A DNA stretch of 64,000 nt from Microcella alkaliphila (lineage in GTDB: Bacteria; Actinomycetota; Actinomycetes; Actinomycetales; Microbacteriaceae): assembly GCF_004216855.1 (NCBI RefSeq), contig NZ_SGXT01000016.1, forward strand, positions 124,001 through 188,000, read 5' to 3'. A model generated the notes under the pieces. The model had not been told where the DNA came from. It did no database searches and worked only from the letters and a program-made list of their open reading frames with translations. The position numbers and the translations under genes were made by a program. This document shows, one piece after another, positions 41,312 through 50,639 of this stretch (positions within the stretch are counted from its first letter, which is position 1; the number at the start of each line of letters is the position of its first letter).

Positions 41312-42259
41312 CTACTTGACGATCGCGTCGCGGGCGGCTTGACCGTTCTGCGCTGCGGTCGGCACCTTAGCGATCGCGTCCAGGACCGGCTGCAGGTCCA
41401 CGGAGCCACCGGAACCGCCCGTCTGCACCTTCTTCACCTCGGCAATGACTTCGGCCGCGCGGTCGGTGGTGTGCTGGTTGATCGCGTTGCGGGTGACCCG
41501 GGCGAGCACTGCATCGATCTGCTTCGCGATCATCTCCTCTTCACGCTTCACGCGAGCCCGGTACTGGTTGCCCCAGTACTCCTGCGTCGCGATGTACGTC
41601 GATCGAGGCAAGTCGGCTGCGGGCCCGTACTGACGGATCCACGCCTCGGCGCGAGCACGGTCGGTCGTGGGTTCGAAGCCGTCGCCAGCAGTCGAGGTGA
41701 TGGTGTCGCCAACACGGGACCATTCCTCGATCGCCGTGTCGGAACGTCGGAATACGCGAACGGTCATGGGGAGCCTCATCTCATCGGGTGGACGGATCGG
41801 GTTGGTGCCGTCGTCGGCGAAGTCGGGTGGACTGATCAGCGAGGCGACGTATTCGATGTGCCACGGCTCGCGCACGCGATCGCCGGTCTCGAGTGACCAC
41901 CCGAAAGTGGGCCCGATGCGCCTTACGGCTTGGAGTGCGGAGACGGTGTATCCGTACATGTCGATCGCGCGAGCCCAACCGTGGCTCGACGTGCCGGGTG
42001 TTGCGGCTTGCGGAAACGGAAGGGTGTTCCAGTAGTGCTGCTGCAGCGCGAAGTCGCGGTACCCCTCGCTCACACGGAGACGTACCCCGGTCTCGGCCGC
42101 GACAGCGCGCACGAGCGCCTGCCACGCTCTGGCCACGGTGTGGTGCACGTACTGCTGCTTGCCGAACTGCATCCCGCCGGGTAGCGCACCTTTACCGATC
42201 GGTGAGAGGGCCGTCAACGGTATGCGGCCGTTCTGGTGGCCGCCCCAAGCGAGACTCAT
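41312..42259 (-). CDS. Endolysin, VanY-type peptidase M15
   Basis: The protein has about 315 residues. The N-terminal half is a D,D-/L,D-carboxypeptidase-like M15 domain with the zinc motifs RVSEGYRDFALQQHYW, SSHGWARAIDMYGY (His and Asp ligands) and EPWHIEYV. It cuts peptide cross-links of the cell wall. The C-terminal half has a helical, repeat-like region ending VLDAIAKVPTAAQNGQAAR, perhaps for wall binding or oligomerisation. I start at the ATG ending 42259, which shares one base with the stop of the fibre gene (TGATG). The open frame further upstream is antisense-like noise. Confidence 0.87.
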   Translation of the reverse strand: MSLAWGGHQNGRIPLTALSPIGKGALPGGMQFGKQQYVHHTVARAWQALVRAVAAETGVRLRVSEGYRDFALQQHYWNTLPFPQAATPGTSSHGWARAIDMYGYTVSALQAVRRIGPTFGWSLETGDRVREPWHIEYVASLISPPDFADDGTNPIRPPDEMRLPMTVRVFRRSDTAIEEWSRVGDTITSTAGDGFEPTTDRARAEAWIRQYGPAADLPRSTYIATQEYWGNQYRARVKREEEMIAKQIDAVLARVTRNAINQHTTDRAAEVIAEVKKVQTGGSGGSVDLQPVLDAIAKVPTAAQNGQAARDAIVK

Positions 42260-43449
42260 CAGCTTGGCGCGGTTCCGCCGCGGATCAGCTCGACGCTGAG
42301 GGTGTGGACGACGGAGAGAGTGCCGCCGGAGTCCTGGAATCCTTGCGCCCGAACGACGGTACCGGCCGGCAAGAACCGGACACCCGACGCAGTGAGGGCG
42401 GACGCCGCAGCCGCGGGCGCCCTCACGGCGAGCCGCGGAGACGGAACGGAACCGTTCAACGTGATCTCGAGCAGCCGAGAACCGGTGCTGCTGGTCGCGA
42501 AGTTCGCGGTCGCAAGGATGCGGTACCAGCCTGCCCGGCTGATCACGATCGCGTTCGTGCCCGGACTCATCGTGGAGCCGAAGCCGCCCGTGTTCGTGTT
42601 CGACTGCAGGTCTGTCTGCGTGTTGTTGTTCAGGGACTGGGTGCCGGCGAAGTATCGGAGCGCGCGGGTCGTCTCGATCCACGTGCTGCCGTCGAACTCC
42701 CACGTTGACGCTTGGTCAACCTGATAGCCGGTGTCACCAGCCCGCATCCCGGTCTCAGCGTTCCGCGCCGCCGTGTCTGGCCACCGGTACGGTTCGGTCT
42801 GCAGCAGCGACCACGACGTGCCGTTGAACTTCCACATGCTCGGCGCGGTCGTGGCCACGGCGAGCTGGTTCCGGACCGCCTGAGCCGGAAGCTCAGCCGC
42901 GGTCCGTACGTGCAACACCCCTCCCGCGGCACTTGTGAACCGGGAGGTCTGCGTGATCGTGGCACCAGAGTTCGTCGCCGTAATGCCAGCGGGCACGGTG
43001 ATGCGCGCCAGCTCGATAGCACCCGGGAATGCAGCCAGCGACGGCGCAGTCGGTGAAGATGCCGGCGTGCCCTGCAGCACACCGATCTCAGGAGCAGTCG
43101 CTCCCCCATCGAGTGCGAACTCGCGCTGCCACACGTACACCACATCGATGCGCGAGTTCGCGCCCGGCGCTGCGGTCGTGGGCACGTTGACGACACCGTC
43201 ATTCGCGAACAGGACAGCACCGAGACCCGGGCCGCGCGAGGACACTGCCGTGAACGGGAACACGTCGTAGGACATGCCAGCGGTTCCGACCACGATGTTG
43301 TTCCGACCGTCGAAGAACAAACCGGGCCGGATCGTGTTGTCCGTCAGCCCTGCCTTCGCGATCAACCCGAGTTGTGCGAGCTTGTGGTCGGTGGGAGTGA
43401 CAACTCCTTCATCGTCACCGTATGTGCCGAGACCCTTCGAAACGGTCAT
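42259..43449 (-). CDS. Tail fibre/receptor-binding protein
   Basis: The 396-residue protein has a head domain (HKLAQLGLIAKAGLTDNTIR, GLFFDGRNNIVVGTAGM) shared with the next gene, a central beta-rich shaft and two WKFNGTSW/WEFDGSTW-type repeats. A C-terminal jelly-roll-like part (SRAGWYRILATANF, SRLLEITLNG) resembles C1q/TNF-like phage tip domains. It probably binds the host surface. GAGGAGG lies five bases before the ATG. Confidence 0.75.
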   Translation of the reverse strand: MTVSKGLGTYGDDEGVVTPTDHKLAQLGLIAKAGLTDNTIRPGLFFDGRNNIVVGTAGMSYDVFPFTAVSSRGPGLGAVLFANDGVVNVPTTAAPGANSRIDVVYVWQREFALDGGATAPEIGVLQGTPASSPTAPSLAAFPGAIELARITVPAGITATNSGATITQTSRFTSAAGGVLHVRTAAELPAQAVRNQLAVATTAPSMWKFNGTSWSLLQTEPYRWPDTAARNAETGMRAGDTGYQVDQASTWEFDGSTWIETTRALRYFAGTQSLNNNTQTDLQSNTNTGGFGSTMSPGTNAIVISRAGWYRILATANFATSSTGSRLLEITLNGSVPSPRLAVRAPAAAASALTASGVRFLPAGTVVRAQGFQDSGGTLSVVHTLSVELIRGGTAPS

Positions 43450-43523
43450 GAGCGTGCCTCCTCAAAGCATGGGGAAAATCCCCGATAGCCGGGGCGGAGA
43501 GAACCGAACAGCGACCGTGAAGG

Positions 43524-43835
43524 TCAGAGCGTGCTGATGACCGAAGCGGTCAGCCGGATCGGGCCGGCGTTGATGAAGTGCAGGAACGGTGACCCGGCAG
43601 AGAGTCCGACACGAGCGACCACAGGGCTGATGGTGTATTCGCCTGCCGGGTAGAACATCATTCCTGCCGTGCCGGTCACGATGTTGACGGTGCCGTCGTA
43701 GAACACGCCCGCGCGGACAAGGTTGGGGGTGCCGCCCGCTTTCGCGACGAGGCCTGACTGTGCGAGGCGGTGCGCGATCGGGGTAGTGACACCGACACCA
43801 TTACCGGTGATGCCAAGACCAGGCTGTGCAGTCAT
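43524..43835 (-). CDS. Short paralogue of the tail-fibre head domain
   Basis: The 103-residue protein matches the first 70 residues of the downstream fibre: HRLAQSGLVAKAGGTPNLVR and GVFYDGTVNIVTGTAGM against the corresponding fibre segments. It then ends in a short beta-rich domain (SPFLHFINAGPIRLTAS). AGGGG lies about eight bases before the ATG. It may be an alternative short fibre or a cap on the same attachment point. Confidence 0.7.
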   Translation of the reverse strand: MTAQPGLGITGNGVGVTTPIAHRLAQSGLVAKAGGTPNLVRAGVFYDGTVNIVTGTAGMMFYPAGEYTISPVVARVGLSAGSPFLHFINAGPIRLTASVISTL

Positions 43836-43904
43836 GTGGGGCCCCTAAATGTGGGCGCGACAGCAACCCTCAACCGGTTGGTGAGGGTAGATGCAGTGAA
43901 TTGG

Positions 43905-44525
43905 TTAGGGGATGATCGGTTCGACGACGGCCTGGTAGTACACTTCTGCACCGTTCGTTCCCGGCGCGGGAGACCATGGGCCGACTTGGGAGTTCCCAAG
44001 GACGCGGAACGTGATTGTTGCCGATGCGGGCATCACGACGGACCCGTTGATGGTCGTGTTCAGGGTCGCGAACCCGCTAGTGCCGAGCGCGGCGAATGCG
44101 CGTTGCGAGTTCACTGTTGCCGCGCCGCTGACTTGGTATTCGATGGTGCTGTAGGCAATGTCGGCCGCGCCGGAGTTGTTGAACACGGCGACGATCGCGC
44201 TTGCGGTGAACGTGACCCGGCATGGGTAGTTGGGTGCGGTGAACACTGTTGAGGTGAGTGTTGTTGATGTGGTGGTGAGGGCGAACGTTTCGGAGAATCC
44301 TCGCCCGGCCGTGTTTTGTGTTCGTGCGATGAGGTCGATTACGCCGTCGAGGGTGTCGACTGTTTTTTGAAGCTCCGCTTGTGCGACCTGCAACGCCGCA
44401 ACCGCCTGAGCATTCTGCGTACCCGTGGGCCGTTCCAGCTCAGCCACCCGCTTGCGGAGCTGCTTCACGGCTTCAGTGAGTTCCCCGACGTTGCCCGGTG
44501 GTGGTGCCGCGTACCCTCCGGCCAT
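43905..44525 (-). CDS. Minor tail protein with coiled coil
   Basis: The 206-residue protein has a Gly/Pro N-terminus and a heptad-rich helix (VKQLRKRVAELERP; AALQVAQAELQKTVDTLDGV). A Thr/Ser-rich beta domain that looks like a trimeric baseplate or fibre tip follows. Start and upstream stop share one base (TGATG). It lies between baseplate and fibre genes. Confidence 0.7.
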   Translation of the reverse strand: MAGGYAAPPPGNVGELTEAVKQLRKRVAELERPTGTQNAQAVAALQVAQAELQKTVDTLDGVIDLIARTQNTAGRGFSETFALTTTSTTLTSTVFTAPNYPCRVTFTASAIVAVFNNSGAADIAYSTIEYQVSGAATVNSQRAFAALGTSGFATLNTTINGSVVMPASATITFRVLGNSQVGPWSPAPGTNGAEVYYQAVVEPIIP

Positions 44526-45637
44526 CAGATCACCTCCGGTTGGAGCTCCAGGTCGACGCTGCGGCCGCGGTTGTCTCCGGATCTGCTGATGATGCGCATG
44601 CTGTGGTCTCGGTTCTCCAGGTACAAGTTGTTCCGCACCCGAACCTTCGCAAAGTCACCGACCGTGAATCCCGACAGGAACGGTCTCTGCGCGGTTTCGT
44701 GCCGCACCGACCACGTCTCGAGCGGACGCCGACCGAGCGTCGTGACCTCGGCGGCATACCTCTGCAGAGTCTCGATGCGAGAGACTGTTGCGTGGGACGA
44801 ATCCACCACCTCGAGCAGGGGGAAGCCCTGAACGCCGAGCGTCGCATCTTCCGACACCGCGACGAGCACGTCGTCAGCTGCTCGGCCGCCAGAAGCGAAT
44901 CCGCGGCCCGCCAACCGTGTGCCGTCGGCCTTGATCCTGAGCCGCGAAACAGACGAGCCATCGAGACCGATCGTGAATGTCGGCCGCACTTGCGAGAACA
45001 ACAGCGGCTGAGTCGGTGTGCCAATCTGCATGACCCACTCGATGCCGGTCTTGTCTGGCCTCAGCCGCGGCTGGAATCGAATGTCAGGGCCATTCTCAAC
45101 CTGCGTGAGTTCGCGCAGTCGCTCCCCCACAATCCCGAGGTCGCCGCCACCGTAGTTGCGCACGTTGGTTCCCGCGATCGCCGCCGGCAGGATCACCGGG
45201 ACAGCGCCGCCCGTGTGGCTCCGAGCCTGCGCGACGAGCGTGCGAGCAATCCCCTGCAGAGAAGAAGTGAGGTTCGTATCCGCGCTCGGGCTCGAAGGCA
45301 GAAAACCAGCGAGCACCGGTATGAGCACGCGGTGATCGAAGTAGGACCACATGCCGGAAGCCTGGATCGTCAGTCGACCTGTGTCGTTGTCGAAGTCGTG
45401 GATCCAGATCGGTCCCGCCTGCAGAACCAGATCCCCCTCGATAGCGGCCAGGAACGCTTTGCCCGGCTTCGCGGACTCCTGCAAGCCCAGCCGCCTCACC
45501 TGTTCATTGCGGAGCGTCACCGTGCAAGAGAGAGCTCCTGCATCGTTGAGCGTGTCCCGCCACGTGCCCGAGATAACGGGTACGGTCTGGATGCGCTGCC
45601 CGGTGAGAAGGTCACCGACGATCCACTTCACCACCAC
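44525..45637 (-). CDS. Baseplate/tail protein (Gp37-like)
   Basis: The 370-residue protein begins with a GTG pair overlapping the distal tail gene. It is beta-rich with segments such as GRLTIQASGMWSYFDHRVL, RTLVAQARSH and GFTVGDFAKVRVRNNLYLENRDH. This matches siphovirus Gp37-like proteins of the tail-tip (Tal-like position). It probably forms the hub under the tail tube. Confidence 0.72.
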   Translation of the reverse strand: MVVKWIVGDLLTGQRIQTVPVISGTWRDTLNDAGALSCTVTLRNEQVRRLGLQESAKPGKAFLAAIEGDLVLQAGPIWIHDFDNDTGRLTIQASGMWSYFDHRVLIPVLAGFLPSSPSADTNLTSSLQGIARTLVAQARSHTGGAVPVILPAAIAGTNVRNYGGGDLGIVGERLRELTQVENGPDIRFQPRLRPDKTGIEWVMQIGTPTQPLLFSQVRPTFTIGLDGSSVSRLRIKADGTRLAGRGFASGGRAADDVLVAVSEDATLGVQGFPLLEVVDSSHATVSRIETLQRYAAEVTTLGRRPLETWSVRHETAQRPFLSGFTVGDFAKVRVRNNLYLENRDHSMRIISRSGDNRGRSVDLELQPEVI

Positions 45638-46482
45638 CCATCACTCCACTCGACAGTCATCGTTGGTGCGCCAATCGACTCGCCAAGAGCCAAGAACTGG
45701 ACCTCGAAGGACTCGCCGCGACCGGCTTGGAAGAAGTCCGCGACGGTCAGATACGTGGAGCCGTCCGAAGTGCCATCGATCAGCACGCCACCAGTGCGGC
45801 AGTCGATGAGGACGTCGGTTCCCTCCGGGACGATGCGGTCGTATCGGAGCCGCTGAGAGGTGTCCAAGCGGACCACCTCGAACCCGAGTGTCAGCCCGCC
45901 GGTCACCCGGATGCGTGGCGAGATCGGCGCCGTCCCGATGTTCGACACGGTGACGCGCCCAAGATTGCCGTTGCTTCCGTAGTGCAGTGCACCAGACGGC
46001 GACCCGAGCGGATACTCGAGGCCGCCGCCTGGCACCGGCAAGCCCGTGCTGGCGCTGCGCGGCTGCCCGTACTTCACCGGGTCGTGCGCGATGAATCGCC
46101 CGATGACGCGTGCCTTGCGGTTGTTGATGGGGATGACCTCGGGCTCACCCGACAGGCTCACCATGCAGGTCCGCTGCCCGAGTGAATCCGTCACCGTGAG
46201 CGGGAAGGGGCGACCATCACTCTGGATGGCCGCCCAGCGCGCCCACAACTGTTCAGCCTCTGCCTGCGTGGGTGCGACCAACGCTCCCTGGAAACGGAGC
46301 ACGCGCGCTGACCGCAAAGCGCGTTCCACCGGGAACGCGCCGTCACTGTCAGCGCGGCCCTCCGCGTCGTCTCGCATCGGCGGCCCCGACTGCCAGCCCT
46401 GCAGTCGTGTGTAGACCAGGCCGCTAGGAGGTGAACCGGGAATGCCCTCAAACAGAAGTCCGTCGATCTCGACTGAGCTCAC
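45628..46482 (-). CDS. Distal tail protein
   Basis: The 284-residue protein follows the tape measure gene (four-base overlap) at the place of Dit. It has an N-terminal beta domain (VEIDGLLFEGIPGSPPSG), RFQGALVAPTQAEAEQLWARW, a helix conserved in Dit proteins, and a C-terminal galectin-like beta sandwich with TVSNIGTAPISPRIRVTGG. It should form the hexameric ring between tube and baseplate. Confidence 0.78.
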   Translation of the reverse strand: MSSVEIDGLLFEGIPGSPPSGLVYTRLQGWQSGPPMRDDAEGRADSDGAFPVERALRSARVLRFQGALVAPTQAEAEQLWARWAAIQSDGRPFPLTVTDSLGQRTCMVSLSGEPEVIPINNRKARVIGRFIAHDPVKYGQPRSASTGLPVPGGGLEYPLGSPSGALHYGSNGNLGRVTVSNIGTAPISPRIRVTGGLTLGFEVVRLDTSQRLRYDRIVPEGTDVLIDCRTGGVLIDGTSDGSTYLTVADFFQAGRGESFEVQFLALGESIGAPTMTVEWSDGWW

Positions 46483-49400
46483 GGCAGCAACCCCCCTTCG
46501 ATCTCCTGCTTCAGCATCGACAGGAGCACGTAGGGATCCGTTCCTTGCAGCACAATGTCTCGCAGCCTCAGATCACCAGACGAGCCCCCACTGCCTTCCT
46601 CGGGCACTGCGCCGGCTGGGACGCGGCTCTGCGCGACGGCCAGCGAAAGGTCACCCGAGACGCGGCCGATCTGAGACTCGAAAGCCTCGGCGCCGCGCTG
46701 AGCGAGGTCCTGCATCGACTCCTCGAGCGTGTCCTGCTCTCGATCGACACCGAGAGCAGCTCCCTGGACCACATTCCGACCCGGGCCGATCATCCGTCTC
46801 GCCGGCGAGGCGATCCCGAAGAACGACTTGAACCCATCGAACGCGGCACTGGCCACGTTCGTGATCGCGCTGACGACGGCGCCGATCATGGAGCGGAGGC
46901 CGTTGATGATGCCCCGGACGATCTCGATTCCGAGGCTCTTCCAGTCGACCCCGACGAGGCCGTTCCAGATCGCCGCGATGATCTCGGGGAGCATCGCGAT
47001 GATTTGAGGAATGGCCTTCACCAGTCCCACGATCAGCGCCACCACCAGTTCGATACCGGCCTGGATGAGCTGAGGCAGCATCGTGAGCAGACCCGTGACC
47101 AGCCGGATGACAAGGTCGATCGCGGTTCGGATGAGCTGCGGTAGCGCCTTCACCAGACCCTGCACCAGCGAGAGGAGCAGCTGGATGCCGCCCTCGATGA
47201 TCTTCGGCAGGTTCTTGATGATCGTGTCGAGCAACCCCATGACGAGGTTGAGCGCCGCGTCAAGCAGAGCGGGCAGGGCGCCGACGATGCCGAGCACCAG
47301 CGCCATGAGCAGCTCGATGCCGCCGTCGATGATCATCGGCAGGCTGGACACGATTGCGGACAGGAGCCCATCAACGAGTTGCAGAGCGCCAGCGATCAGG
47401 AGCGGCACCGCCTGGATGATCCCACGGAGTAGCGCTTGGACCAGCGTGATGGCACCCTCGATGATCTTCGGCAGGTTCGACACGATGGCCGACAGGAGTC
47501 CGTCGACCATGGCCAGAGCGCCGGTGATGATCACCGGAACCGCAGTGATGAGTCCATCGACAAGGGCGCCGACGATCTCGACACCCGCGGTAAGGAGCGC
47601 CGGCACCTGACCGAGGATCGACTCGACCAACTGCGGCACGAACTCTGCCACCTTGGCCACCAGGCCAGGCAGAGCGCTCACCACGGACGAGACGATCCCC
47701 GTGATGCTCGACACCAGGCCAGACGCATCAGCACCCGTGAGAGCGAAGCCAGCGAACCCCGCGGCCACAAGCCCCAGAGGCGATGCCAACGCCGCGAACA
47801 TGGGCCCCAGCGGGCCCAGGAGCGCCGCGAGCGGCCCGAGACGGGCGAGGACGCTCGCCAGCCCGCCGGCGCCGAGCGCGGCCATGACGCCACCGATCGG
47901 ACCGATGATGCCCGAGAGGCCTTCGAGCGCAGTGCCCGCAATGCCGGTGCCCTCACCGATTCGGTTGAGCAGGTCGGTCACCCAGTCCATGGCGGGGCCG
48001 AGTACCCGGAGTAGCACATCACCGAACGCCTTCGCGCGTTCCTCGATCGGCCCCAGGGCAGACGTCGCAGCCTGGATCAGCGGACCGATCTTGCCGTAGA
48101 TGCCCTCGAGCGCGTTCGCTCCGATACGCCCCATGGCAGCGAAGAAGTTCTTCGCCGCGCCGGGCACAGTGCGGCCCATCTCCTCCGCGACGGTGCCAGC
48201 GGCGACCTCTGCCGCCTTCGAGAAGGTCTCGAAGTCGACCTTGCCCTCGGAGGCCATCTTGAACACTTCACCGGCCGTGACGCCGAGCTGGTCCGCGAGA
48301 GCCTGGTAGATCGGGATGCCGCGGTCGGCGAGCTGACCGATGACGTCGTTCTGGACGCCGTTGGCCTGCGTGGCGGCCCGGTTGAAGATTCTGCCCATTT
48401 CCTCCATCGACATGCCCGCTGCGGCCGCGTTGTTCGCGATCCGCTTCAGGTGTCCCTGAAGTTGCTCTCCCGGCAGAATGTTCGCCGCGACGGCGGCCGC
48501 GGCGACAGTTGCCGCTTCACCAAGTCCGAACGCGGTTCCGCGCACGGAGGCGAGTGCGTCGCCCATGATGGCCGTGACGGTGCCTGCGTCGTTGCCGAGG
48601 CCGCGAAGCTTCGCCTGCGCGGTGTCGATCGAGGCGAGGCGCGAGAAGCCCTTCCCGAGGGCGATGCCCGCCGCGACGCCGGCAGCAGCGACCGCTCCGG
48701 TCGCGACGTTCTTGATGCCGTCGCCGAGAGCCTTCCCCGCAGCAGCGCCAGCTCGAGCCGCCGCGTCGACGACCGAACGGAACCCCGAGGCTGCCGACGA
48801 GGCAAGTCGAGAGACGCCTGTCCCGAACGTCGACACCATCCGCGAGACCGCCGGGCCCGCAGCTGCGCCGATTTTCGAGAACAGCGACGTCACCTGCGAG
48901 GTGACCGGCTGCATCCACGCGGCGACGTTCGTGCCGAGCCGGATGAACGGTGACGCGATGGCGGTACCGACGGTGCTGAGAACGCGACCGACGGGCGCGA
49001 AGGCGTTGCCGATTACGGAACCGACGCTCATCGCCCAACGACTCGTCGACGACCACACACTCGCAAGACGGCCGCCCACCATCGACGCCATGGAGGTGAA
49101 CGACGTGTATGCCTGCTGAGCCATCAACCGCGCGAGGCGCCCGAAGTGCGTCAAGCCACTGACGTCGGATACTGCGCGGAGGACGCCACCGATCGACCCG
49201 GCGACGCCGGTGAATGAGGACTTCGCCGCGTTCGCGTCTCGGAAGCCGTCTCGGAACCCGGACGCCATGCGGCGGAGTCCACCGGTCGTGCCGTCCGTCG
49301 AGGACGCCAGGTCGGTCGTCGCAACCCGCACGGCCTCCTGCGCAGCGGTGAGCCGCGCAGAGGCTGCCGTGACAGCGTCGACGGCGGAGGTGTGGCGGCG

Positions 49401-49799
49401 TCGAGCGGCCGCGAGGCGCTCCTCAGCTGCCACAGCCTGCGCGGAGCCCGCCCCAGACTTCTCGATCGCCTCCTGGAGACGCACTTCAGCAACCCGCACC
49501 TTGCCGGCTTCGTCCTGCTGCCGCAGGCGCGCCTTGGATAGCGCGGCGGAGGCCGCCGCGACGCCGGCGTTCAGCTTGCCGAGCTCGGCCGCGCCGAGGT
49601 TGCCCGCCGACGACGACAACGCCGACTTCATGTCGCGGCCGAGCGAGCGACCCGTCTTCGCACCCGCGCCCTTGAAGCCGCCTTCGAACGACTTCGCACC
49701 AGCCGCGCCGGCCTCCTGCGTGCCCTTGGTGACACGCGACTTGAAGCCGGTCATCACCGGGAAGATGCTGATGTGACCAGAGCCAACCTCGGACGACAT
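46479..49799 (-). CDS. Tail tape measure protein
   Basis: At about 1106 residues this is the longest gene of the prophage, and the length should set tail length. The N-terminal third is Ala/Arg/Lys coiled coil (VRVAEVRLQEAIEKSG). The middle has hydrophobic helices and a conserved TMP core (VQNDVIGQLADRGIPIYQALA, VFKMASEGKVDFETF). From about residue 705 to 935 there is a run of related helical repeats of about 20-38 residues (LPKIIEGG, LPQLIQAG, LVKALPQL variants). GGAGGT precedes GTG-ATG; I take the ATG at 49799. No peptidase motif was noticed. Confidence 0.92.
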   Translation of the reverse strand: MSSEVGSGHISIFPVMTGFKSRVTKGTQEAGAAGAKSFEGGFKGAGAKTGRSLGRDMKSALSSSAGNLGAAELGKLNAGVAAASAALSKARLRQQDEAGKVRVAEVRLQEAIEKSGAGSAQAVAAEERLAAARRRHTSAVDAVTAASARLTAAQEAVRVATTDLASSTDGTTGGLRRMASGFRDGFRDANAAKSSFTGVAGSIGGVLRAVSDVSGLTHFGRLARLMAQQAYTSFTSMASMVGGRLASVWSSTSRWAMSVGSVIGNAFAPVGRVLSTVGTAIASPFIRLGTNVAAWMQPVTSQVTSLFSKIGAAAGPAVSRMVSTFGTGVSRLASSAASGFRSVVDAAARAGAAAGKALGDGIKNVATGAVAAAGVAAGIALGKGFSRLASIDTAQAKLRGLGNDAGTVTAIMGDALASVRGTAFGLGEAATVAAAAVAANILPGEQLQGHLKRIANNAAAAGMSMEEMGRIFNRAATQANGVQNDVIGQLADRGIPIYQALADQLGVTAGEVFKMASEGKVDFETFSKAAEVAAGTVAEEMGRTVPGAAKNFFAAMGRIGANALEGIYGKIGPLIQAATSALGPIEERAKAFGDVLLRVLGPAMDWVTDLLNRIGEGTGIAGTALEGLSGIIGPIGGVMAALGAGGLASVLARLGPLAALLGPLGPMFAALASPLGLVAAGFAGFALTGADASGLVSSITGIVSSVVSALPGLVAKVAEFVPQLVESILGQVPALLTAGVEIVGALVDGLITAVPVIITGALAMVDGLLSAIVSNLPKIIEGAITLVQALLRGIIQAVPLLIAGALQLVDGLLSAIVSSLPMIIDGGIELLMALVLGIVGALPALLDAALNLVMGLLDTIIKNLPKIIEGGIQLLLSLVQGLVKALPQLIRTAIDLVIRLVTGLLTMLPQLIQAGIELVVALIVGLVKAIPQIIAMLPEIIAAIWNGLVGVDWKSLGIEIVRGIINGLRSMIGAVVSAITNVASAAFDGFKSFFGIASPARRMIGPGRNVVQGAALGVDREQDTLEESMQDLAQRGAEAFESQIGRVSGDLSLAVAQSRVPAGAVPEEGSGGSSGDLRLRDIVLQGTDPYVLLSMLKQEIEGGLLP

Positions 49800-49822
49800 C
49801 ACACCTCCACAGGGCTGAGCGG

Positions 49823-50188
49823 CTAGCTTGCGAAGACGATGCCGTCCTCGAGCTCTGCCTGGGCTATCGCGACCTCTTCAGTGGTCGCCTTTGGTGCGTT
49901 CGACCGGGGCGAGTTCATCGCCCACGGCATGACCTTCCGGGAGGCTTTCGCGTCGCCGATCATGGCGGTCAGGTTCAACAGCTCGAGCATGTTTGCGGGG
50001 TACGCCCACCCAGCGAGCTGCGCGCCAAGCGCGGTGCCAGGATCAGCGGCCGCTTCTTCGAGCAAGCTCCTGGCCTCACCCCACGTGAGTGCGTCGCCCA
50101 GGTCCGAGAGCCCCACGTTGAATGTCTCACGCAGGGTGCGTGCGACTGTTCCGCGGTGCTCTCGGATCAGCTGGACGACGCTCAGGAT
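49823..50188 (-). CDS. Tail assembly chaperone, frameshift-made C-terminal extension
   Basis: This open frame overlaps the end of the upstream chaperone gene and lies in its -1 frame. It reads ILSVVQLIREHRGTVARTLR through the upstream stop region and on to DGIVFAS. It has no good start of its own; the GTG at 50116 lacks a ribosome site. As in lambda gpG/gpGT, ribosomes probably slip -1 near 50180-50205 to make a fusion of about 245 residues that loads the tape measure. The slip site is not a perfect heptamer; CTTCCCGGA is a candidate. Confidence 0.7.
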   Translation of the reverse strand: MLSVVQLIREHRGTVARTLRETFNVGLSDLGDALTWGEARSLLEEAAADPGTALGAQLAGWAYPANMLELLNLTAMIGDAKASRKVMPWAMNSPRSNAPKATTEEVAIAQAELEDGIVFAS

Positions 50189-50559
50189 TCCGGGAAGGAG
50201 GCCTGCGAGATCTTCGAGAACACGGTGAAGTACCGGTCCGCCATGATGACGGTCTCCGCGAGGTCGTGTTTCGAGAACTCCGCCGCGACGTCGTCACCGG
50301 CGACACGCTTGAGCAGCGTCTTGAACTGGTCGACGGGGTTGGCGGCGTCCTCCTGCAGCGCGTCGACGTCGTCGAGGCTGAGCGAGAGCGGCATCTTGAC
50401 GATGACGCCGTCCGGGAAGCGGCCGATGAAGTTCTTCTCGACGATGATGTGCTTGATGTCCGGCTTGAGGGCGGCGAGGGCCGCTGTCTCGTCGTCCTCG
50501 GTCCAGTTGTCGAAGTCGTACTCTTCGGGCTCGGGCGCGGGCTTGGTGCGTGTTGCCAT
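50182..50559 (-). CDS. Tail assembly chaperone (gpG-like)
   Basis: The 125-residue acidic helical protein follows the major tail gene and precedes the tape measure gene, the fixed place of tail assembly chaperones. It begins MATRTKPAPEPEEYDFDNW and ends with a helix FTVFSKISQASFPES. GGAG lies eight bases before the ATG. It is expected to bind the tape measure protein during tail assembly. Confidence 0.8.
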   Translation of the reverse strand: MATRTKPAPEPEEYDFDNWTEDDETAALAALKPDIKHIIVEKNFIGRFPDGVIVKMPLSLSLDDVDALQEDAANPVDQFKTLLKRVAGDDVAAEFSKHDLAETVIMADRYFTVFSKISQASFPES

Positions 50560-50639
50560 GGTGGGGCTCCATTCGGGTTATCGGGTTCGGGTGTGGACTG
50601 GCCGGGGCGACCCGAAAACACCCCGGCCAGTCGTCTGTG

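Noticed and set aside
42260-42703. N-terminal extension of the endolysin
   Set aside because: It is antisense-like Arg/His-rich sequence overlapping the fibre gene. The M15 domain and coupled start begin at 42259.
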